Assembly: GCA_030388725.1 (NCBI GenBank)
Contig: CP128857.1
Span: 3,410,001 to 3,474,000, forward strand
Reading direction: 5' to 3'
Source: Prodigiosinella aquatilis
GTDB taxonomy: Bacteria > Pseudomonadota > Gammaproteobacteria > Enterobacterales > Enterobacteriaceae
Length of the DNA stretch: 64,000 bases
The notes under the pieces were generated by a model. The model made no database searches and had not been told where the DNA came from. It was given only the letters and a program-made list of their open reading frames with translations. The position numbers and the translations under genes were made by a program. Of this stretch, positions 1 through 8,187 are shown piece by piece; within the stretch, counting starts at the first letter, position 1; every line of letters starts with the position of its first letter.

Positions 1-497
1 CCGCCCCGGCCAAAATCGCCATCGTTATGGGTTCAAAGAGTGACTGGGCCACCATGCAGTTTGCTGCGGAAATCCTCACTACACTGCATCTTCCCTATCA
101 CGTTGAAATCGTCTCTGCACACCGTACACCCGATAAACTGTTCCGTTTTGCAGAACAGGCCGCGGAAAACGGCATTGATGTCATTATCGCTGGCGCGGGT
201 GGTGCAGCTCATTTACCGGGTATGCTGGCAGCCAAAACACTACTTCCCGTACTCGGTGTACCGGTACAAAGCGCTGCGTTGAATGGCGTGGATAGTCTTT
301 ACTCTATCGTGCAGATGCCGCGAGGTATTCCAGTTGGAACGCTGGCGATCGGTAAAGCAGGTGCCGCTAATGCAGCACTGCTGGCCGCCCAGATTCTGGC
401 TCTGCACGACAGTGCTCTGGCATCCCGGCTGACTGTCTGGCGTCAGAGCCAGACCGATGACGTCCTCAACCATCCCGATCCACGGGAGGATGCATGA
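1..497 (+). CDS. purE: N5-carboxyaminoimidazole ribonucleotide mutase PurE (5' end off window)
   Basis: PurE converts N5-CAIR to CAIR in cytosolic de novo purine synthesis, using the product of PurK. The reading frame is open from the first bases, giving A-P-A-K-I-A-I-V before MGSKSDWA, which matches the usual PurE start region, so the true start codon lies just left of the window. The conserved MGSKSDW phosphate-binding loop, the SAHRTP motif and the GAGGAAHLPG segment are all present. The frame ends four bases inside purK (ATGA overlap), the standard purEK operon. Only a handful of N-terminal residues are missing. Identity is secure. Confidence 0.97.
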   Translation, partial: APAKIAIVMGSKSDWATMQFAAEILTTLHLPYHVEIVSAHRTPDKLFRFAEQAAENGIDVIIAGAGGAAHLPGMLAAKTLLPVLGVPVQSAALNGVDSLYSIVQMPRGIPVGTLAIGKAGAANAALLAAQILALHDSALASRLTVWRQSQTDDVLNHPDPREDA

Positions 498-1564
498 AGC
501 CTGTTTGCGTTCTTGGCAACGGCCAGTTGGGCCGCATGTTACGTCAGGCTGGAGAGCCGTTAGGTATTGCCGTTTATCCGGTTGGCCTGGATGCCGAACC
601 AGAATCAGTACCGTTTCAACACAGTGTCATTACCGCGGAAATAGAGCGCTGGCCGGAAACGGCACTGACCAGAGAATTAGCCCGACACACTGCTTTCGTC
701 AATCGGGATATTTTCCCTTTGTTGGCCGACCGTTATACCCAGAAGAAGTTGCTGGACGAACTGAAACTCTCCACCGCTCCCTGGCAATTACTTGCCAGTA
801 GTGATGAATGGTCATCCATTTATTCAGATCTCGGTGAACTGGCCATCGTCAAACGCCGTGTGGGCGGCTACGATGGCCGGGGTCAATGGCGCCTGCACCC
901 CGGTGAAGAAACCGCTCTGCCGGCCGACTGCTATGGAGAGTGCATCGTTGAACAGGGTATTCATTTTTCAGGTGAAGTGTCACTGATTGGTGCCCGCAAC
1001 ACACAAGGTCAATGTGTATTCTATCCTCTGACCCACAACCTGCATCAGGACGGCATTCTGCGTGCCAGCGTCGTATTACCCACACCACAGCCGCATCTGC
1101 AACAACAAGCGGAACAGATGCTTTCAGCCATTATGAATCGGCTTGGTTATGTTGGCGTGATGGCAATGGAGTGCTTTATTGTCGGAGAACGGCTGTTAAT
1201 TAATGAACTGGCGCCACGGGTGCACAATAGCGGACACTGGACACAAAACGGGGCTTCTATCAGTCAGTTTGAGCTGCATCTGCGCGCCATTCTGGATCTG
1301 CCACTTCCGTTACCGGTAATCACCGCACCTTCCGTGATGGTCAATCTGATTGGCACGGCAGTGAATACTGATTGGCTGGCCTTACCGTTGGTACATTTAC
1401 ATTGGTATGAGAAAGAGGTCCGTCCGGGGCGTAAAGTCGGTCACCTGAATCTCAACCATCCTGACAGTACCCAATTGTGCCAGACCTTACAGTTACTAGC
1501 ACCTTTACTGCCAGAAGAGTACCAACCCGGATTACAGTGGGCACAGCAATCATTATCAACGTAA
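494..1564 (+). CDS. purK: N5-carboxyaminoimidazole ribonucleotide synthase PurK
   Basis: PurK is an ATP-grasp ligase that makes N5-CAIR from AIR, bicarbonate and ATP, directly before PurE in the purine pathway. The 356-residue product is full length for the family. It opens with a nucleotide-binding GNGQLGRM motif (residues 8-15), has the ATP-grasp core with a KRRVGGYDGRGQ segment near residue 120 and a NELAPRVHNSGHWT segment near residue 238. Its ATG overlaps the purE stop, so the two are translationally coupled. An intrinsic terminator follows 18 bases after the stop. In enterobacteria purEK is under PurR; that operator would lie outside this window. Confidence 0.97.
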   Translation: MKPVCVLGNGQLGRMLRQAGEPLGIAVYPVGLDAEPESVPFQHSVITAEIERWPETALTRELARHTAFVNRDIFPLLADRYTQKKLLDELKLSTAPWQLLASSDEWSSIYSDLGELAIVKRRVGGYDGRGQWRLHPGEETALPADCYGECIVEQGIHFSGEVSLIGARNTQGQCVFYPLTHNLHQDGILRASVVLPTPQPHLQQQAEQMLSAIMNRLGYVGVMAMECFIVGERLLINELAPRVHNSGHWTQNGASISQFELHLRAILDLPLPLPVITAPSVMVNLIGTAVNTDWLALPLVHLHWYEKEVRPGRKVGHLNLNHPDSTQLCQTLQLLAPLLPEEYQPGLQWAQQSLST

Positions 1565-1581
1565 TCTCATAGCATAAAAAG

Positions 1582-1606
1582 GCGGGTACAAACGGTACCC
1601 GCTTTT
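1582..1606 (+). terminator. Intrinsic terminator after purEK
   Basis: An 8-bp GC-rich perfect stem (GCGGGTAC / GTACCCGC) with a 5-base loop is followed directly by TTTT. It ends the purEK operon. Confidence 0.85.
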
Positions 1607-2097
1607 GTGACGCTCGATACTATCTAAAAATCAGCCCGTATCGGAAAACGCAGCTTACGGTTGTGTGTTAAACCACCAGATGTGATTAACACTATTTTTT
1701 TAACGTGACATCATGAAATTTGGGGCTATTATTTATTCGCTTAATAAGTGATTTCTTAAAAACATAATCTTACTTAAAACGAATTGATTATTTATTTAGT
1801 TACTTTCCACCGAAAACACTTAATTAACGCATCAACAAAGAGACGTTAGGAATAAATATTTTAAAGTATCATTGTTGATGTTTTATTTTTAATATGGTTT
1901 AATTAAAATAATTCCCTTCAATTCATTTATGTGATCACCACAATATTATTTACTGACCGCCACGATATAGAATGCCGCCACACAACAGATTCACTCAATC
2001 AACATGATTTTTATCTTTTGTTCATAACTTATCCCTGTATTGGCGATAGGCCGATACTGTACTTTTTATAGTCTGTGTTCACCGAGGAGAAACAAAC
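1607..2097 (+). promoter_or_regulatory. AT-rich region upstream of sdaC
   Basis: This 490-base stretch has no credible gene and is strikingly AT-rich compared with its surroundings. It must hold the sdaC promoter. TGTGA half-sites occur at 1930 and near 1680, but neither has a good right half, so CRP control (known for E. coli sdaC) is suggested but not shown. A possible -10 TATAGT lies at 2067. A clear GAGGAG ribosome binding site sits at 2083-2088 before the sdaC ATG. Confidence 0.4.
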
Positions 2098-3381
2098 ATG
2101 AGCACGATTCAAGAAAGCAGCCAGGTGCTTGAGCAGGCTTCCAGCTGGCGCAAGAGCGATACTGTCTGGATGCTTGGCCTGTATGGTACGGCTATTGGTG
2201 CAGGTGTGTTATTTCTGCCCATCAATGCGGGTATTGGCGGCTTAATTCCACTCATTATCATGGCTATTATTGCTTTCCCAATGACCTATTTTTCTCACCG
2301 CGCTTTATGCCGTTTTGTCTTATCCGGAAAAAAAGGAGGCGAAGATATTACGGAAGTCGTTGAAGAACATTTCGGCGTCGGCGCTGGTAAATTAATCACT
2401 CTGCTTTATTTTTTCGCCATCTATCCGATACTGCTGGTTTATAGTGTTGCTATTACCAATACGGTAGAGAGTTTTATTACGCATCAGATGCATTTATCTT
2501 CACCGCCACGAGCTATTTTATCGTTAGTATTAATTCTGGCATTAATGTTCATTGTTCGTTTTGGCGAAGCGATGATTGTTAAAGCAATGAGCGTGCTGGT
2601 TTATCCATTTGTTGTTATTCTGATGTGGCTGGCGGTATATTTAGTTCCGCACTGGAATACCTCAGTTTTTGAAAATATTTCCTTAACCAATAGCACCACA
2701 GGCAATGGTTTACTGGCAACCTTGTGGCTAGCCATTCCGGTGATGGTGTTCTCCTTTAACCACTCACCGATTATTTCTTCCTTTGCAGTAGCAAAACGCA
2801 AGGAATACGGCGAAGGCGCTGAAAAGAAATGCTCACGCATTCTCTCATACAGCCACATCATGATGGTACTGACAGTCATGTTCTTCGTGTTCAGTTGCGT
2901 ACTGACGCTGTCTCCGGCCGAACTGATGGAAGCCAAAATACAGAACATCTCCATTTTGTCCTACCTGGCAAACCATTTTAATAACCCGGTGATGGGCTAT
3001 CTGGCGCCGGTTATCGCGACCATTGCCATCTCTAAATCGTTTCTCGGTCACTACCTCGGGGCCAGTGAAGGCTTTAACGGCATGGTTGTAAAATCACTGC
3101 GCAGCAGAAACAAAACCATCTCCTCAGTAAAACTGAACCGGTTAACAACACTGTTCATGCTGGCCACAACCTGGTTGGTGGCAACAATGAACCCCAGCAT
3201 TCTGGGTATGATCGAAACACTGGGTGGCCCGGTTATTGCCTGCTTACTGTTCCTGATGCCGATGTATGCCATTCAGAAAGTACCCGCCATGAAAAAATAC
3301 AGCGGCAAAATAAGCAACGTGTTCGTCACCATCATGGGGCTGATTGCTATCACCGCTATTGTTTATACCCTGTTCGGCTAA
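2098..3381 (+). CDS. sdaC: Serine/proton symporter SdaC
   Basis: This is an inner-membrane L-serine importer of the hydroxy/aromatic amino acid permease (HAAAP) family. The 427-residue product is the usual length and predicts about eleven membrane segments. Family signatures seen include TAIGAGVLFLPINAG (residues 31-45), the GEDITEVVEEHFG loop, SFNHSPIISSF in the middle and FLGHYLGA later on. It is followed 83 bases downstream by the serine deaminase gene, so imported serine is presumably degraded to pyruvate and ammonia. A GAGGAG ribosome binding site supports the start. Near-identical motifs to E. coli SdaC (DlsT) make the call firm. Confidence 0.96.
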   Translation: MSTIQESSQVLEQASSWRKSDTVWMLGLYGTAIGAGVLFLPINAGIGGLIPLIIMAIIAFPMTYFSHRALCRFVLSGKKGGEDITEVVEEHFGVGAGKLITLLYFFAIYPILLVYSVAITNTVESFITHQMHLSSPPRAILSLVLILALMFIVRFGEAMIVKAMSVLVYPFVVILMWLAVYLVPHWNTSVFENISLTNSTTGNGLLATLWLAIPVMVFSFNHSPIISSFAVAKRKEYGEGAEKKCSRILSYSHIMMVLTVMFFVFSCVLTLSPAELMEAKIQNISILSYLANHFNNPVMGYLAPVIATIAISKSFLGHYLGASEGFNGMVVKSLRSRNKTISSVKLNRLTTLFMLATTWLVATMNPSILGMIETLGGPVIACLLFLMPMYAIQKVPAMKKYSGKISNVFVTIMGLIAITAIVYTLFG

Positions 3382-3422
3382 CCGGAAAGACCATTTTCCA
3401 CCGTTACTGATGTATGTACCAC

Positions 3423-3446
3423 AACGCCGGTAATCAGACCGGCGTT
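3423..3446 (+). other. Hairpin in the sdaC-sdaB spacer
   Basis: A 9-bp perfect inverted repeat (AACGCCGGT / ACCGGCGTT) with a 6-base loop lies between sdaC and sdaB, followed by TTTCTC and then the sdaB ribosome binding site AAAGGA at 3451. It could partly terminate transcription or stabilise the upstream message, setting the transporter-to-enzyme ratio. The U tract is weak, so full termination is unlikely. Confidence 0.6.
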
Positions 3447-3464
3447 TCTCAAAGGAATACCCCC

Positions 3465-4835
3465 ATGGTCAGCGTATTTGATATTTTCAAAATTGGTATC
3501 GGCCCTTCCAGTTCGCATACCGTTGGCCCGATGAAAGCTGGCAACATGTTCACGGATGATCTGGTCAGTAAATCACTTATTTCATCGGTTTCCAGTATTG
3601 TAGTTGACGTTTATGGTTCGCTGTCACTAACTGGCAAAGGCCACCACACCGATATCGCCATCATTATGGGGCTGGCGGGGAACTTGCCCGACAGTGTCGA
3701 TATTGATGCTATTCCGGCGTTTATTCAGCAAGTACAGCAAACCCAGCGATTGCCATTACTCAATGGTCAGTACGACGTCAGCTTCCCATTGGAAACCGCC
3801 CTGCGATTCCAGGCGGAAAATCTGCCATTACATGAAAATGGTATGACTGTCCGTGCCTTTAACGCCCAGCAGGAGCTGTTATACAGCAAAACTTATTACT
3901 CCATTGGCGGTGGTTTTGTGGTCGACCAGGAAAATTTTGGTAAAGTCGTCACCACGGAAGAGAGCGTTCCTTACCCGTTCTACTCCGCACAAAAACTGTT
4001 GCGTCATTGTCATGATAACTGCCTGTCACTCTCCGCTATCGTGATGAAAAATGAAATTGCCCTGCATGGACGTGAAACCATTGAGCACTATTTTGCCGAG
4101 GTTTGGCAAACCATGCAGAACGGCATTCATCGCGGCATGAATACCGAAGGCGTACTGCCGGGCCCGCTGCGAGTTCCCCGCCGGGCTTCTGCCCTGCATC
4201 GCTTACTGTTCATCAATGATCGTTTCTCCAACGATCCGATGGACGGGATGGACTGGGTCAATATGTTTGCCATGGCCGTTGCGGAAGAGAACGCCGCCGG
4301 TGGCCGGGTAGTCACCGCACCGACCAACGGCGCTTGTGGAATCGTTCCCGCCGTGCTGGCCTATTACGATCACTTTATTCAACCCGTCACACCCGAAGCG
4401 TATCTACGCTATTTCCTGGCGGCAGGCGCCATCGGGCTACTGTATAAAATGAATGCTTCTATTTCCGGTGCAGAAGTCGGTTGTCAGGGAGAAGTTGGTG
4501 TGGCCTGCTCCATGGCAGCGGCAGGTCTGGCCGAGCTGCTGGGAGCCAATCCGGAACAGGTCTGCGTCGCCGCAGAGATCGGTATGGAACACAATCTGGG
4601 GCTGACCTGTGATCCGGTAGCCGGCCAGGTACAAGTGCCTTGCATTGAGCGTAACGCGATTGCCGCAGTAAAAGCGATCAATGCCGCCCGGATGGCAATG
4701 CGTCGTACCAGCGAACCACGCGTTTCTCTCGATAAAGTGATTGAAACCATGTACGAAACCGGGAAAGACATGAACGCCAAATACCGCGAGACATCACGCG
4801 GTGGACTGGCGATCAAAGTCGTGTTGTGTGAATAA
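3465..4835 (+). CDS. sdaB: L-serine ammonia-lyase (L-serine deaminase) SdaB
   Basis: The enzyme deaminates L-serine to pyruvate and ammonia using a [4Fe-4S] cluster. I place the start at 3465 (MVSVFDIFKIGIGPSSSH), which is the family N-terminus and follows an AAAGGA site. A longer in-frame extension to 3414 would run through the hairpin and is unlikely. The 456 residues match the family length. The three cluster-ligand cysteines are visible at residues 340 (GCQGEVG), 382 (LTCDPVAG) and 393 (VPCIERN). Placement directly after the serine transporter identifies it as the sdaCB arrangement; SdaA is a close paralogue and the alternative name. Confidence 0.94.
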   Translation: MVSVFDIFKIGIGPSSSHTVGPMKAGNMFTDDLVSKSLISSVSSIVVDVYGSLSLTGKGHHTDIAIIMGLAGNLPDSVDIDAIPAFIQQVQQTQRLPLLNGQYDVSFPLETALRFQAENLPLHENGMTVRAFNAQQELLYSKTYYSIGGGFVVDQENFGKVVTTEESVPYPFYSAQKLLRHCHDNCLSLSAIVMKNEIALHGRETIEHYFAEVWQTMQNGIHRGMNTEGVLPGPLRVPRRASALHRLLFINDRFSNDPMDGMDWVNMFAMAVAEENAAGGRVVTAPTNGACGIVPAVLAYYDHFIQPVTPEAYLRYFLAAGAIGLLYKMNASISGAEVGCQGEVGVACSMAAAGLAELLGANPEQVCVAAEIGMEHNLGLTCDPVAGQVQVPCIERNAIAAVKAINAARMAMRRTSEPRVSLDKVIETMYETGKDMNAKYRETSRGGLAIKVVLCE

Positions 4836-5145
4836 CACCAGGGAAGTTGTGTAACGGCAGGAAAGTAAGGAAAGTACCCGCGCCAGGGATGGCGCAATTC
4901 AGACTGGCAAGGAGGATATTATCTGGTCTTTACAAGGCCGCGCTTTCTACTGTTGATCAGGTTTTAGCAACCATAAAAATGAGTTTGACGACAAAGTGCA
5001 TATCGCAGCGATAATGGAGAGATCGTAAAAACGCGATAAGCGCTCCCTATAAGCTCTAACCTCGCCATATCTGGCCCGGGTGTTTTACGCTTCTACTCAT
5101 TATCACCGTTCTGACGCTGTAGATAGGTTTGTCAACAGTCTAAAT
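4836..5145. other. Intergenic stretch after sdaB
   Basis: Three hundred bases between sdaB and the convergent terminator. I see no coding pattern with a ribosome binding site and no recognisable RNA. It has ordinary base composition. Confidence 0.4.
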
Positions 5146-5183
5146 AAAAGATGGCTAATGTTTAAAAGCATTAGCCATCTTTT
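5146..5183. terminator. Bidirectional terminator between sdaB and the XRE gene
   Basis: A perfect 15-bp stem, AAAAGATGGCTAATG at 5146-5160 pairing with 5169-5183, encloses an 8-base loop. It has an A run on one side and a T run on the other, so it can end transcription from both directions. It lies just past the stop of the minus-strand regulator gene. Confidence 0.9.
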
Positions 5184-5201
5184 ATTAGCGGAAACGGGGA
5201 G

Positions 5202-5636
5202 TTACTTCTTTTCGCTATCCGGCCTGGACCAGATGATATTGTTTTCAGCCGCAGAAACATACCAATCCACTGTGTTACTGGAAGGCGGTACAATCGGTTC
5301 ACTTTTAATGATTTTGGCCGGAAAAACCGGGGCTTTCTTGCGGATACGCAGTGGGGCGCGTTGTTTCCCACCACTCAGTTGCGCATTGAATGACTCCACC
5401 TCGGCATCAAACAAAACACCGTCCAACTGATGCAGACGATTTAATCCACGCAAAATACACAACAAACTACTCAGCGTAATGGATTCACCCATTTCAGCGC
5501 GCTTGATCGTGGCAATACCCAGACCGGCCCGTTCAGCCAGATCGACCTGAGACAGACGTTGCTGGATGCGGGCATCTTTTATCCTCCGGCAAAGCTCGGT
5601 AATAATTTCGCCTTCATTCATTGTGTTAAATCTCAT
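5202..5636 (-). CDS. XRE/HipB-like helix-turn-helix regulator
   Basis: A DNA-binding protein of about 144 residues. Residues 11-68 form an XRE-type helix-turn-helix domain with the typical LSQVDLAERAGLG recognition segment. The remaining C-terminal half, rich in basic residues (APLRIRKKAPVF) and prolines, has no recognised domain. The start is uncertain: ATG at 5636 or ATG at 5621 (MNEGEII), neither with a strong ribosome binding site. HipB antitoxins have a similar fold, but there is no adjacent hipA toxin gene, so this is more likely a solitary regulator. Its target is unknown. Confidence 0.8.
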   Translation of the reverse strand: MRFNTMNEGEIITELCRRIKDARIQQRLSQVDLAERAGLGIATIKRAEMGESITLSSLLCILRGLNRLHQLDGVLFDAEVESFNAQLSGGKQRAPLRIRKKAPVFPAKIIKSEPIVPPSSNTVDWYVSAAENNIIWSRPDSEKK

Positions 5637-5814
5637 GCTGCCCGCCATTTGTCGCCAAGGTTGAAAACACGCACATTTTATCATCAACGCCGCAAATGGT
5701 ACTGACAATTACCCAACAACCTGACAGATATTGGATGTACATCAAGTATTCATAAGAAAAATGTATGACGGCTATCCGAAACGTCTGATGATGTAATACC
5801 ACAAGGAATGAAAA

Positions 5815-5871
5815 ATGAACGCCACGACTTTCCATCAACTGCTTTCTATCACAATACGATGTGTCAGGTGA
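5815..5871 (+). CDS. Possible 18-residue leader-type peptide
   Basis: A short frame (MNATTFHQLLSITIRCVR) starts with ATG eight bases after a good AAGGA site (5803-5807). Its stop falls inside an 8-bp inverted repeat (GTGTCAGG at 5861-5868, CCTGACAC at 5882-5889). The layout resembles a leader peptide with a following hairpin, but the next gene, ppk, is 240 bases away and no U tract follows the hairpin. I do not recognise the peptide. It could be chance. Confidence 0.25.
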   Translation: MNATTFHQLLSITIRCVR

Positions 5872-6043
5872 TCAATTCACGCCTGACACCGATCCCGATT
5901 CAGTAATCTGTTGTTTATCTCTGTCATCTCTGTTTTCGCCATTGTGGGTGAGTTATCCTGATCCTGGGATAAAATCGGGTAACATATGTTGCCTTTACAC
6001 CCATAATATGACAATGGTAAGTCTGTTTACACTTTCGTTCTTA

Positions 6044-6077
6044 TCGTCATAAATCCGCCACAATACAAATAGATAGT
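6044..6077 (+). promoter_or_regulatory. Pho box and -10 for ppk-ppx
   Basis: Two PhoB half-sites, TCGTCAT (6044-6050) and CCGCCAC (6055-6061), are separated by AAAT, matching 14 of 18 positions of the CTGTCAT-N4-CTGTCAC type consensus. Exactly ten bases later comes a -10-like GATAGT (6072-6077), the usual spacing for PhoB promoters, where the box replaces the -35. E. coli ppk is PhoB-activated, so this is expected biology. Assignment is by eye. Confidence 0.65.
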
Positions 6078-6114
6078 AGAACCATATCAGTAAAAATAGT
6101 TTAACGGGGTAATA

Positions 6115-8178
6115 ATGAGTCAGGACAAACTCTGCCTAGATAAAGAGTTGAGTTGGTTATCTTTCAATGAACGTGTACTTCAGGAAGCTGCGGATAAAAC
6201 CAATCCTTTGATTGAGCGCATGCGTTTTCTTGGTATTTACTCCAACAATCTGGATGAATTTTATAAAGTTCGCTTTGCCGATCTTAAACGCCAGATTCTG
6301 ATTAGCGAAGAAACCGGCTCAGCCAGTGGGATGCGTCACCTGTTAGGGAAAATTCAGGCTCGCGTACTAAAAACCGACCAGCTATTTGACAATCTTTACA
6401 ATGAACTCCTGCTGGAGATGGCCCGCAATCAAATTTTCCTGGTGAATGAACGTCAGGTGTCGCCCACTCAGCAAGAGTGGCTACGGGATTATTTCAGGCA
6501 ACATCTACGCCCGCACATTACGCCGATTCTGATCTTGCCCGAAACCAATCTGGTACAGTTTCTGAAAGATGATTACACCTATCTGGCGGTTGAAATCATT
6601 CGTGGCGAGCATACCAATTATGCGTTGCTGGAGATCCCATCGGATAAAGTTCCTCGTTTTGTCGATTTGCCGCCGGAAGCTCCCCGGCGCCGAAAAACCA
6701 TGATCCTGATTGATAACATTCTGCGTTACTGTCTGAATGATATCTTCAAGGGCTTTTTCGATTACGACACGCTCAACGCCTACTCCATGAAAATGACGCG
6801 TGATGCCGAATACGATTTGGTCACGGAGATGGAATCCAGCCTGTTGGAACTAATGTCTTCCAGTTTGAAACAGCGACTTACAGCCAAACCAGTACGTTTT
6901 GTCTATCAGCGTGACATGCCGGACGCGATGGTGGAATGCCTGCTGGGCAAGCTGGGTATATCCTCTTATGACTCGGTAATCCCAGGCGGACGTTACCATA
7001 ACTTCAAGGATTTCATCGGGTTTCCAAATGTTGGCCGGGCCAATCTGGTTAACAAACCGCTACCACGGTTGCGTCATGTCTGGTTCAGCAAGTTCCGCAA
7101 CGGATTTGATGCCATTCGTGAGCAAGACATACTGCTTTATTACCCTTATCACACCTTTGAACATGTGCTGGAAATGCTGCGTCAGGCGTCATTCGACCCC
7201 AACGTGTTATCCATAAAAATCAATATTTACCGGGTGGCAAAGAACTCCCGTATTATTAATTCGATGATTCATGCCGCACACAACGGCAAAAAGGTCACGG
7301 TGGTCGTAGAATTGCAGGCACGTTTCGATGAAGAAGCCAATATCCACTGGGCTAAGCGTCTGACTGAAGCCGGTGTGCACGTCATTTTCTCCGTACCGGG
7401 GCTAAAAATTCACGCCAAGTTATTTCTGATTTCCCGTCGGGAAGGGGAAAATATTGTGCGCTATGCCCATATTGGTACCGGTAATTTTAATGAAAAAACG
7501 GCCCGCTTATACACCGATTATTCGTTGTTGACCGCCGACGAGCGTATCACCAACGAGGTTCGCCGGGTATTTAACTTCATCGAAAACCCTTATCGCCCAG
7601 TCAGTTTTGACCATCTATTGGTTTCACCTCAGAATTCCCGCGCCCGGCTATATCAATTAATCGATCATGAAATAGCCAATGCGGCATCAGGTATTGAGTC
7701 CGGCATCACTCTGAAAATCAACAATCTGGTGGATAAAGGGCTGGTAGACCGTCTATATGCAGCTTCCAGCGCGGGTGTCAAAATCAATTTATTGATACGC
7801 GGAATGTGTTCTTTGATTCCAGAACTCCCCGGAATCAGCGATAATATCCGCGTTATCAGTATTGTGGACCGCTATTTGGAGCATGATCGCGTCTATGTTT
7901 TCCACAATGGCGGCGATAAGAAGGTATTTCTCTCTTCTGCTGACTGGATGACACGTAATATTGATTACCGTATCGAAGTCGCGGTAGAAATCCTTGATCA
8001 GACACTCAAGGAACGCGTGCTGAAGATTTTAGAGCTGCTGTTCAGCGATACGGTCAAAGCCCGCGTGATCGATAAAGAAATGAGCAATCAATATGTTACC
8101 CGTGGTAACCGGCGCAAAGTACGCGCCCAAAGTGCCATCTATGATTATATCAAATCGCTTGAGCAATCCGGAGAGTAA
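6115..8178 (+). CDS. ppk: Polyphosphate kinase PPK1
   Basis: PPK1 polymerises the gamma phosphate of ATP into inorganic polyphosphate at the inner face of the membrane. The 687-residue product is full length. Its N-terminus (KELSWLSFNERVL) and the NNLDEFYKVR segment are family signatures. The two catalytic-region histidines fall at residue 433 (KIHAKL) and residue 452 (AHIGTGNFNE), matching His435 and His454 of the E. coli enzyme. The ppx gene follows nine bases later, so synthesis and breakdown of polyphosphate are co-expressed, probably under PhoB given the box upstream. Confidence 0.97.
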   Translation: MSQDKLCLDKELSWLSFNERVLQEAADKTNPLIERMRFLGIYSNNLDEFYKVRFADLKRQILISEETGSASGMRHLLGKIQARVLKTDQLFDNLYNELLLEMARNQIFLVNERQVSPTQQEWLRDYFRQHLRPHITPILILPETNLVQFLKDDYTYLAVEIIRGEHTNYALLEIPSDKVPRFVDLPPEAPRRRKTMILIDNILRYCLNDIFKGFFDYDTLNAYSMKMTRDAEYDLVTEMESSLLELMSSSLKQRLTAKPVRFVYQRDMPDAMVECLLGKLGISSYDSVIPGGRYHNFKDFIGFPNVGRANLVNKPLPRLRHVWFSKFRNGFDAIREQDILLYYPYHTFEHVLEMLRQASFDPNVLSIKINIYRVAKNSRIINSMIHAAHNGKKVTVVVELQARFDEEANIHWAKRLTEAGVHVIFSVPGLKIHAKLFLISRREGENIVRYAHIGTGNFNEKTARLYTDYSLLTADERITNEVRRVFNFIENPYRPVSFDHLLVSPQNSRARLYQLIDHEIANAASGIESGITLKINNLVDKGLVDRLYAASSAGVKINLLIRGMCSLIPELPGISDNIRVISIVDRYLEHDRVYVFHNGGDKKVFLSSADWMTRNIDYRIEVAVEILDQTLKERVLKILELLFSDTVKARVIDKEMSNQYVTRGNRRKVRAQSAIYDYIKSLEQSGE

Positions 8179-8187
8179 GCCTGACCC

